In this document: in pieces, positions 1 to 4,346 of the stretch
How the letters are laid out: each line of letters opens with the position of its first letter
Position numbering within the stretch: position 1 is the stretch's first letter
Assembly: GCA_030751755.1 (NCBI GenBank)
Contig: JASMFO010000054.1
Location: 1 to 11,345, forward strand
Length of the DNA stretch: 11,345 bases
Reading direction: 5' to 3'
Source: Candidatus Woesearchaeota archaeon
Lineage (GTDB): Archaea; Nanobdellota; Nanobdellia; Woesearchaeales; GW2011-AR4
The notes under the pieces: generated by a model
The model's input: only the letters and a program-made list of their open reading frames with translations
Told to the model about the DNA's origin: nothing
Databases searched by the model: none
Made by a program: the position numbers and the translations under genes

Positions 1-44
1 TTTTAAGTTGTTAAATGGGCCCGAAGGGATTCGAACCCTTGATC

Positions 45-69
45 ATAGCGCCAATATTCCCATATTGGT
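45..69 (-). other. tRNA-Val intron 2 (variable loop, about 44/45), 25 nt
   Basis: The intron is mostly a hairpin of seven base pairs, CCAATAT/ATATTGG, capped by GGGA. A relaxed BHB fits: central helix GGCG/CGCT, 5' bulge GAA cut after GA, 3' bulge ATG cut after AT. Excision gives the variable loop AGATC, as in other archaeal tRNA-Val. The central helix borrows GGCG from the 3' strand of the anticodon stem, so it competes with the mature fold. Confidence 0.72.
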
Positions 70-76
70 TCCGCCA

Positions 77-104
77 GTTCAAGCAGCAATCTTAGTCCAC
101 TGTT
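77..104 (-). other. tRNA-Val intron 1 (canonical 37/38 position), 28 nt
   Basis: A canonical BHB can be drawn. The anticodon stem TCGCC/GGCGG is followed by central helix TCGA/TTGA (one G-U pair), a 5' bulge CAA cut after CA, and a 3' bulge ACT cut after AC. Splicing joins A37 to U38 and restores a 7-nt anticodon loop. Confidence 0.85.
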
Positions 105-166
105 TGTCGAGGCGACGTCATAGCCACTAGACTACGGGCCCGATAAAGTCAACTAAGTTAAGAGTG

Positions 167-178
167 TATTTAAAAATA
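167..178 (-). promoter_or_regulatory. TATA box for tRNA-Val
   Basis: The minus strand reads TATTTTTAAATA, centred about 30 bases upstream of the first base of tRNA-Val. This spacing suits an archaeal TBP site that starts transcription at or just before the tRNA 5' end. Confidence 0.55.
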
Positions 179-222
179 TTGCTAAATAATTGCCTGATTA
201 AAGATTGTACCTTTATAATCAA

Positions 223-343
223 AGCCTCTGGGGAGAATTGCACTCCCGACCTTTGCCTATTTGAACTTCGCTCTGCTCGTTCTAATCCTTCAAGTAAACT
301 TGATGTTACCAAGGCAACGCAATAACTACTATGCTACAGAGGC
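223..343 (-). tRNA. tRNA-Thr (GGT), interrupted by one intron
   Basis: Acceptor GCCTCTG/CAGAGGC with U73, anticodon stem TTGCC/GGCAA, loop TTGGTAA and anticodon GGU identify tRNA-Thr for ACC/ACU. The 121-nt gene loses a 48-nt intron to give 73 nt. Two bases that form the tRNA elbow are atypical. The D-loop has A at position 18 (AGTAGTTA, against AGTGGCTA in the Val gene of equal D-arm length), and the T-loop TGCAATT has G at position 55. It lies only 12 bases downstream of tRNA-Leu, with no room for its own promoter, so the two are probably co-transcribed. No CCA is encoded. Confidence 0.95.
259..306 (-). other. tRNA-Thr intron (37/38), 48 nt
   Basis: A canonical BHB is visible: central helix TTGG/TCAA, 5' bulge TAA cut after TA, and 3' bulge ATA cut after AT, next to the anticodon stem TTGCC/GGCAA. 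The intron interior can form a CAAG-TTTA-CTTG hairpin. The ten bases CAGAGCGAAG inside it also occur at the intron A/exon junction of the neighbouring tRNA-Leu. Confidence 0.88.
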
Positions 344-401
344 ATAAATAAAAAATGCGAGGGAGGGGATTCGAACCCCCGGATCCACTAAGGAACAGGA
401 T

Positions 402-443
402 ATCTTCCTTACAGAGAAGTGCTCCATTATGGACAACTCTGGT
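402..443 (-). other. tRNA-Leu intron C (canonical 37/38), 42 nt
   Basis: The intron follows G37 of the CTTAAG loop and ends before A38 and TCCTG. A central CTT/AAG helix, 5' bulge AGA and 3' bulge ATA fit a slightly relaxed BHB. The intron helix CAGAG/CTCTG and an inner TCCA-TAA-TGGA hairpin support a folded intron. An alternative register, CTTA/TAAG, cannot be excluded. Confidence 0.75.
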
Positions 444-450
444 CTTAAGT

Positions 451-469
451 TTCGCAGCTATTACTAGCA
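451..469 (-). other. tRNA-Leu intron B (position 30/31), 19 nt
   Basis: The folding is CGCA/TGCG (4 bp), 5' bulge GGT cut after GG, hairpin GCTA-GTAA-TAGC, and 3' bulge AAA cut after AA. Removal joins CAGG to ACTTAAG and creates a complete CAGGA anticodon strand. The central helix uses nucleotides of the D-stem, position 26 and the anticodon stem. At 19 nt it is a very short tRNA intron. Confidence 0.75.
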
Positions 470-494
470 CCTGCGCGTTTGACCAGGCTTCGCT

Positions 495-523
495 CTGAGG
501 CTCATCAAGAGAACTTAATGATT
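495..523 (-). other. tRNA-Leu intron A (position 8/9), 29 nt
   Basis: Central helix GAGG/CCTC, 5' bulge GTA cut after GT and 3' bulge AGA cut after AG give a BHB whose 5' central strand is part of the acceptor stem. The intron forms an 8-bp helix TCATTAAG/CTTGATGA with a TTCT loop. Excision restores U8-A9 before a GCG/CGC D-stem. Confidence 0.82.
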
Positions 524-564
524 ACCCTCGCATTTGCCTGGCATTAGAAAAGAAAAGAAAACGA

Positions 565-574
565 TATTTAAATG
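565..574 (-). promoter_or_regulatory. TATA box for tRNA-Leu/tRNA-Thr
   Basis: The minus strand carries CATTTAAATA centred about 38 bases before tRNA-Leu. Transcription would begin about 10 bases upstream of the tRNA, and the 5' leader would then be removed by RNase P. The next gene, tRNA-Thr, has no space for a separate promoter. Confidence 0.5.
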
Positions 575-599
575 TTGCTAATAATTTCATTAAGGTTGT

Positions 600-700
600 G
601 CCAGAGCGGACTTTAGACAAAATTGGCATTTTTTGTCAACAAAAAATGCAGGCATTTTAATTAAAGATTTTAAGTGATTTTGCCTGCCTGCCACCCTATA
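600..700. other. Structured AT-rich intergenic stretch, function unknown
   Basis: The stretch holds a perfect 10-bp hairpin (GCATTTTTTG, loop TCAA, CAAAAAATGC; 626-649). It overlaps by two bases a second pairing, GCAGGCA (648-654) with TGCCTGC (681-687). On the minus strand, GTGGCAG near 693 can pair with CTGGCAC near 600 with one G-G mismatch, enclosing both hairpins. The stretch lies downstream of the paralogue operon and upstream of the tRNA cluster. It could be a terminator region or a small RNA. I see no ORF and no clear C/D or H/ACA motif. Confidence 0.35.
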
Positions 701-731
701 TTGACACATCCCTATTTTAGAAATATATTAA

Positions 732-1250
732 TTATCCGACCTTCATCTTATACAGGCTGAAAAATGCCTTGAGCCTTTTATGCAGGTCATAGCAGTCTTC
801 AGTAACAGGGGCTTCGTTTGCTTCTGTTATTGTGCTGCCTATCAGCCATATATATTTATCGTAAAGGGTTCTGAAAAAAGAGTATAAAGGTTTTTGGGTC
901 CATCTGCTTGTCATGCTTGTTTCCAGAAAACCATCTATAACCAGCAGAGCATCTGCCTGGTTTATCTTCACTGTATGACCTTTTCTTTTGAGCTTAATTT
1001 CTTTGACATTGTTAAACATAGCGCGTAACCTGACTACATGCTTAACAGCCCTGACAGGATTTTTCCAGGCCTCAATAATCCATTCTATTTTTTTGCCTTT
1101 AGACACTACATCCTCTGATTTTCTTTTTATGTCCTTTTGCAGTCCTTTCTCTTCCATCCATTTCTCCACTTCCTTATAGAACTCTTCTATTGACAAGGGT
1201 CCGTTGTAACTTAACCTTAAGTCAAATACTATTTGTTTTTTTTCTACCAT
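732..1250 (-). CDS. Unrecognised protein, paralogue 1 of a three-gene family
   Basis: I do not recognise this 172-residue protein. It is soluble, with no signal peptide or membrane segment. Its sequence aligns along its whole length with the next two genes upstream: an N-terminal LxLxYxGPL segment; a helical part around residues 20-35; a KGKKIEWIIEAWK strand; a central VVRL.AMFNNV strand; and a C-terminal block with RW (about residue 117), FFRTLYDKYI and LHKRL. The pattern of short strands and helices suggests an alpha/beta domain. The start lies 2 bases after the stop of the preceding gene, so it is the last gene of a tight operon. Confidence 0.88.
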   Translation of the reverse strand: MVEKKQIVFDLRLSYNGPLSIEEFYKEVEKWMEEKGLQKDIKRKSEDVVSKGKKIEWIIEAWKNPVRAVKHVVRLRAMFNNVKEIKLKRKGHTVKINQADALLVIDGFLETSMTSRWTQKPLYSFFRTLYDKYIWLIGSTITEANEAPVTEDCYDLHKRLKAFFSLYKMKVG

Positions 1251-1252
1251 TT

Positions 1253-1792
1253 TTAAACTGCTGAAAACGGCGGCGCCTTTGATACAACCTTATAACTCCT
1301 GTATACGTTAAAGAACTGCTCTATTGTATTGTACAGATGATGCATATCATAGCTTAGTCTTTGCTCAAACCTTTCTGTATACACCTTATAAATAAAATTG
1401 TTGTAAATCGTTCTTAAAAACTGGAAAAAAGGCAAGCCTTCCCACCTTTGTGATTCGTCCAGTTCAAGATAGGCATCAATATAGATTACTACGCGCCCAT
1501 TTCCAACCTTGACTTTTTTTTTATCGACTATTGCATCAACCTTGTTATAGTCAGAAACCAAGATTCTTATCTTGGGCCAGAGTCTTACATAATCGCTTAT
1601 TCTTTTCCAGCACTTTATCTGCACTTCTATTTGCTTTCCAGTCTTAACATTCTGTTCAAATTCCTTCTCAATATCACTGTCCCATCCCCTCTCGAAAAGA
1701 AAGGCATTTATATGCTTAAATAGAGCATTGGCATCAAATGGGCCAGTATAATTGAGCCTTAAATGGTCCACAATTAATCTTAGCTCTGACAT
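1253..1792 (-). CDS. Unrecognised protein, paralogue 2 of a three-gene family
   Basis: This 179-residue soluble protein has no recognised function. It is the closest relative of its downstream neighbour in this window. Shared blocks are LRLNYTGP at the N-terminus, a GKQIEVQIKCWK strand, VxLWPKIRILVSDYNKV, and the C-terminal RWEGLPFFQFLRTIYNNFIY followed by DMHHLY. The C-terminal tail (SKAPPFSAV) is unique to this copy. It starts 1 base before the stop of the upstream paralogue and is followed 2 bases later by the next gene, so all three must be co-transcribed. A role as a subunit of a hetero-oligomer is a guess from the tandem arrangement. Confidence 0.88.
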   Translation of the reverse strand: MSELRLIVDHLRLNYTGPFDANALFKHINAFLFERGWDSDIEKEFEQNVKTGKQIEVQIKCWKRISDYVRLWPKIRILVSDYNKVDAIVDKKKVKVGNGRVVIYIDAYLELDESQRWEGLPFFQFLRTIYNNFIYKVYTERFEQRLSYDMHHLYNTIEQFFNVYRSYKVVSKAPPFSAV

Positions 1793-1793
1793 C

Positions 1794-2357
1794 TTATCTT
1801 ACACCAGCAAAAGCCCTGTGCTCGTAGCCTTCTGACTCCATCTTCAACCTTTCCTTAACTAACGAATGCAGCTTTAAAAAAACTTTATAATACATAGAGT
1901 CCCACCATATACCCTCTATTTTTTTCCATATGACATACTTGTGGTAAAAATTCCTTAAATGGGCATAGAAAGCGTTTTCTTCCCAGCGCTTGTCATAATC
2001 CATTTCTACTTTTCCCCTAAATTGTATCCACAATCTTCCTTTTGTGAATGTCCTTTTGCTGCCATCTTTCATAACAACCTCTACATCTTGGGTGTCAAAG
2101 GTATGCAAAAAGAGATTTATTACAAACTTATAATATTCTTCTACATTCCTTGTAGCTTCCCATACATAATATGTTTCAGGTCCAAAAGGTCCAGGGCGTT
2201 TTTGTATATAGCGCATTTCATAGAATTTGAATTTATTCTTGCTGAGAAAAGAAGCTACAAATTCGTATAAATCCTGCATGTCCCATACCCCCTTATACTG
2301 TATGTAGGTAGTATTCATGGGAGCTTCTTCAAGCGTAAATGGCAATGGGTCTGGCAT
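1794..2357 (-). CDS. Unrecognised protein, paralogue 3 of a three-gene family
   Basis: This is the first gene of the operon and the most diverged copy. The chosen start (MPDPLPF...) gives 187 residues. It lies about 27 bases downstream of a TATA box, as expected for a leaderless mRNA. A longer frame to 2561 would run through the promoter and a structured RNA element and is rejected. A start at 2318 (MNTTYIQYKG) is also possible, because family similarity begins there (YIQYKGVWD against LRLNYTGPFD). Shared features include a YYVWEATRNVEEY strand, KGRLWIQFRGKVEMD, RWEENAFYAHLRNFYHKYV and a C-terminal LHSL helix. Function is unknown. Confidence 0.8.
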   Translation of the reverse strand: MPDPLPFTLEEAPMNTTYIQYKGVWDMQDLYEFVASFLSKNKFKFYEMRYIQKRPGPFGPETYYVWEATRNVEEYYKFVINLFLHTFDTQDVEVVMKDGSKRTFTKGRLWIQFRGKVEMDYDKRWEENAFYAHLRNFYHKYVIWKKIEGIWWDSMYYKVFLKLHSLVKERLKMESEGYEHRAFAGVR

Positions 2358-2376
2358 AAGAAAAAACTTGGATAGA

Positions 2377-2390
2377 GTATATTTAAATGT
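2377..2390. promoter_or_regulatory. Palindromic TATA box, possibly bidirectional
   Basis: ATTTAAAT (2381-2388) is self-complementary. Read leftwards it lies about 27 bases from the ATG at 2357, which suits a leaderless paralogue-operon mRNA. Read rightwards it lies about 19-26 bases from the start of the self-complementary element at 2401-2410. One TBP site could therefore serve both directions. Confidence 0.5.
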
Positions 2391-2400
2391 TGCGGAAAAA

Positions 2401-2598
2401 CCAAGGTTGGTGTGAAAGTCGGTGCTTGTGCGTAAATTGCCAAAGAATCTAGCTCCGCAGGATTGTGTTCTATGACCTGAGCATCGTGGAACGGACAAGC
2501 CCGCCTTGCTCGCTTGCAATTCACGATGCGAAGTTGAGAAGAATGCTAAGGCCTCGCACAAGCACGAATTAGGCTTCGCACCAATTGCGAAAAACCTT
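2401..2598. ncRNA. Candidate structured RNA, unassigned family
   Basis: A GC-rich island in AT-rich surroundings whose ends pair. AAGG (2403-2406) pairs with CCTT (2595-2598); TTGGTG plus adjoining bases (2407-2416) with TTCGCACCAA (2575-2584); and GTGCTTGTGCG (2422-2432) pairs perfectly over 11 bp with CGCACAAGCAC (2555-2565). Inside are TAGC/GCTA, a hairpin CAGG/CCTG (2458-2479) and a perfect 8-bp stem GCATCGTG/CACGATGC (2481-2488, 2522-2529). There is no good ORF. SRP, RNase P and tRNA signatures are absent. The strand is undecided: a TATA box suits the plus strand, while a T5 run after the closing stem and a weak TATA near 2608 suit the minus strand. It could also be a small inverted-repeat mobile element. 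Confidence 0.6.
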
Positions 2599-2604
2599 GT
2601 TAGA

Positions 2605-3156
2605 CTATAATTCTATTTCCTGTTTGGCGCAGTTCCCGCAAAGAACAACTCCATTTGTCTCTTCTACCTTTTCAGAATATTCCCCACATACCTGGCAAAT
2701 GCCTTCTGTTGGTATTATGCGGTTTATTGGCTTTCTGCTTTCTTCCCTTAATTCAAATTTTTCAACAATTAACTCAAAAAGTTCTGGCTCTATTTTTAGG
2801 ATATCTTTTATTGTGAGCAGGCCAACCATTTCATTGTTTTCAACAACAGGCAAATGTCTTATATTGTTGTCCCTCATTTTTATAAGCGCATCATAGACAT
2901 CTGCATCTGGAGCTATAATAATCAAATTTTTTTCAGTAAAATCCTTAACTCTTTCATTAACATCTACACCATTAGCTACGGCTTTTCTTACAATGTCCTG
3001 CTCTGTTAAAATTCCCAGAGAGTTCCAATCTTTAACAACGACAGTACCGACATGCTTTTCTGACATTATTTTTGCACATTCAAGCAAAGTCATATCCGGA
3101 TTTATAGAGATAGGATTTATTGTCATCGCATCCGCAACTTTATAGCCTGATTTCAT
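2605..3156 (-). CDS. Two-CBS-domain protein with C-terminal zinc knuckle
   Basis: This 183-residue soluble protein has a CBS pair at about residues 6-60 and 70-123. The repeats DAMTINPISINPDMTLLECAKIM...GTVVV...GILTEQDIV and IIIAPDADVYDALIKM...HLPVV...VGLLTIKDIL are typical Bateman modules that bind adenosyl ligands such as AMP, ATP or SAM. Residues 150-180 hold C154xxC157 and C173xxC176, a probable zinc ribbon. This architecture is common in archaea as a stand-alone regulator; the ligand and partner cannot be read from sequence. A TATA box (TTTATAAA, 3181-3188) about 28 bases before the ATG predicts a leaderless transcript. Confidence 0.93.
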   Translation of the reverse strand: MKSGYKVADAMTINPISINPDMTLLECAKIMSEKHVGTVVVKDWNSLGILTEQDIVRKAVANGVDVNERVKDFTEKNLIIIAPDADVYDALIKMRDNNIRHLPVVENNEMVGLLTIKDILKIEPELFELIVEKFELREESRKPINRIIPTEGICQVCGEYSEKVEETNGVVLCGNCAKQEIEL

Positions 3157-3180
3157 CGGTAATTTGCTTAATTTTTAGAA

Positions 3181-3188
3181 TTTATAAA
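3181..3188 (-). promoter_or_regulatory. TATA box for the CBS-domain gene
   Basis: TTTATAAA is centred about 28 bases from the ATG at 3156, so transcription should start at or very near the start codon. Confidence 0.6.
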
Positions 3189-3257
3189 GTTATTGATTTG
3201 AATATTACCGGGAAATATACAATACAAAATAGATAAAATATTTTGATTATATCAAAA

Positions 3258-3332
3258 TGGGGCGGCTTGCGAGAATCGAACTCGCGCCAGAGGATCCACA
3301 GTCCCCTATTCTGCCACTAAACTAAAACCGCC
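3258..3332 (-). tRNA. tRNA-His (GTG), no intron, CCA encoded
   Basis: The gene begins with the extra G-1 typical of tRNA-His. It has acceptor GCGGTTT/AAGCCGC with C73 opposite G-1, anticodon stem GGGGA/TCCTC, loop CTGTGGA (anticodon GUG) and T-arm GCGAG-TTCGATT-CTCGC. The three bases after C73 are CCA, so the 3' end is encoded, unlike the other three tRNAs in this window. A TATA box lies about 30 bases upstream. Confidence 0.97.
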
Positions 3333-3357
3333 ATAATCATTAGAACTGACTTTTGCC

Positions 3358-3365
3358 TTATAAAT
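3358..3365 (-). promoter_or_regulatory. TATA box for tRNA-His
   Basis: The minus strand reads ATTTATAA, centred about 30 bases before G-1 of tRNA-His. Confidence 0.5.
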
Positions 3366-3381
3366 CTTTTGCGATTATTTT

Positions 3382-3876
3382 TTAGTATTTTTCTTTCAAA
3401 AAAATCTGGTAAGAAATATAAGGAATGATAAAAGCAATTGCATAGACACTCCCAACAATTATTGGATCTTGAGGATTTTCTAGTCCTATGAAGGTCTTAA
3501 TATTTTTCGATATAATAATAAAATTCGTTACAGCAATAATTGGGATTATGATGCCTAAGAATAAATGGTGCTTGGTTTCCAAATTCTCTATACCTCTCAA
3601 TAATAATTCAAACAATAAACCAAAGGCAAAACCCAAGATAATTATTACGAGATAGAGCTGCGGACCTTTCAATATGAGAAGCACTGGAATCAACGAGATT
3701 GAAATGACAAGATTTCCTATTATCGTAATTAACAAAGAAAACCAGTAAACTAACTTGTCAAGGGATTTTATTTGAGGATGTTTGTTCTTTTTTGCCTTTT
3801 CTATTATTTTTATGGTTTTGTTTATATCACTTTTCTTCCATCCTTTTTCAACAAGATAGTTTTTTATATCCTTCAT
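3382..3876 (-). CDS. Four-helix integral membrane protein, unknown function
   Basis: This 164-residue protein has a charged N-terminal region (residues 1-40, LVEKGWKKSDINKTIKIIEKAKK), probably a small cytoplasmic helical module. Four hydrophobic segments follow at about 42-68, 72-94, 104-123 and 138-159, ending in a short KEKY tail. No catalytic motif is seen. Its ATG overlaps the stop of the upstream gene by 4 bases (ATGA), so it is translationally coupled to the two helical proteins before it and probably works with them at the membrane. I do not recognise the family. Confidence 0.87.
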   Translation of the reverse strand: MKDIKNYLVEKGWKKSDINKTIKIIEKAKKNKHPQIKSLDKLVYWFSLLITIIGNLVISISLIPVLLILKGPQLYLVIIILGFAFGLLFELLLRGIENLETKHHLFLGIIIPIIAVTNFIIISKNIKTFIGLENPQDPIIVGSVYAIAFIIPYISYQIFLKEKY

Positions 3877-4340
3877 TCATCCTCTTCCTTGCCTTCGACA
3901 ATTCTCTCCACATAATCAACAAAATTTTTTGCGGTTTCATAATACTCCTTTAAAATATCTATGTTGACCTCTGTTACTTCTCCCTTATCAAGTGTACAGG
4001 TCATTGTAACATGCCTTCTGAACTCTTCTCTTCTGCTGTAATCTGCTTTAAGTATCTTCCTTAGCTTTAAATAAAGATTCATGTAACTGGCAAACTCTTC
4101 ATCTGTAAATGTTTCCATCAATAGTTTAGATCTCATCATAGGATTAGAGGGTATTTCATCAATCTTTTTTTCCTCTTTTGCATATTTAAGCAAGGAATCT
4201 ATTCCAAAAGAAAAAGTGCTTATGAGCCTTTCAATCATGTGCCTCATCATATCCGCAGTACGGGTGTACTTTAGGCTTACATAGAACAAGTGGTCAACTC
4301 TCTTTAATTCCTGTCCAGCATTATATAAAGCTTCTTTCAT
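3873..4340 (-). CDS. Helical protein, HEPN-like, motif lost (paralogue of upstream gene)
   Basis: This 155-residue, mainly helical, charged, soluble protein aligns with the product of 4347-4832. Shared features are the N-terminal long helix and ...LISTFSFGIDSLLKY against ...LFLAFSYGMGSVLYY, then SYMNLYLKLRKILKAD...EEFRRHVTMTC against EYIKIMKDLRDIIIAH...MEFSRNERFIIC, and a final amphipathic helix (YYETAKNFVDYVERIV). Where the neighbour has RDIIIAH, this copy has RKILKAD (residues 94-100), so the putative R-x5-H pair is lost. It starts 6 bases after the upstream stop and overlaps the downstream membrane-protein gene by 4 bases. The HEPN relationship is my inference; the paralogy is visible. Confidence 0.85.
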   Translation of the reverse strand: MKEALYNAGQELKRVDHLFYVSLKYTRTADMMRHMIERLISTFSFGIDSLLKYAKEEKKIDEIPSNPMMRSKLLMETFTDEEFASYMNLYLKLRKILKADYSRREEFRRHVTMTCTLDKGEVTEVNIDILKEYYETAKNFVDYVERIVEGKEEDE

Positions 4341-4346
4341 TATACT

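Larger units (their letters stand above)
16..141 (-). tRNA. tRNA-Val (GAC), interrupted by two introns
   Basis: The 7-bp acceptor GGGCCCG/CGGGCCC with A73, the D-arm GTCTAGTGGCTATGAC and the T-arm AAGGG-TTCGAAT-CCCTT form a cloverleaf typical of archaeal tRNA-Val. The gene is 126 nt, 53 more than a mature tRNA. Removing 77-104 (after position 37) and 45-69 (in the variable loop) leaves exactly 73 nt, with anticodon stem TCGCC/GGCGG, loop TCGACAT and variable loop AGATC. The anticodon GAC reads GUC and GUU. Position 33 is C instead of the near-universal U. No CCA is encoded. A TATA-like box lies about 30 bases upstream. Identity is secure; the second intron is inferred from folding. Confidence 0.93.
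356..531 (-). tRNA. tRNA-Leu (TAA), interrupted by three introns
   Basis: Acceptor GCGAGGG/CCCTCGC with A73, a Leu-type D-loop (AAGCCTGGTCAAA within GCG/CGC) and a long variable arm (TTCCTTAGTGGATCC) identify a class II tRNA-Leu. The gene is 176 nt. Removing 495-523, 451-469 and 402-443 gives an 86-nt tRNA with anticodon stem CAGGA/TCCTG and loop CTTAAGA, that is anticodon UAA with U33 and G37. No contiguous reading gives a paired anticodon stem: the only unspliced alternative (CAGGT, loop GCTAGTA) has C33 and a T-T mismatch. A TATA-like box lies about 38 bases upstream. Confidence 0.93.

Noticed and set aside
444..473. Reading tRNA-Leu with anticodon TAG and only two introns
   Set aside because: That reading gives C33, a pyrimidine at 37 and a T-T mismatch in the anticodon stem. 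The three-intron reading gives a full stem and a standard CUUAAGA loop.
2358..2561. N-terminal extension of the first paralogue (68 extra residues)
   Set aside because: The extension would translate the TATA box and the self-complementary RNA element. Family similarity begins only after 2318, and the promoter fits a start at 2357.
2401..2598. Identification of the structured element as SRP RNA
   Set aside because: The size and long closing helix are suggestive, but the helix 8 signature (CAGG...GGAA...AGCAG) is not found on either strand and there is no Alu-domain sequence.
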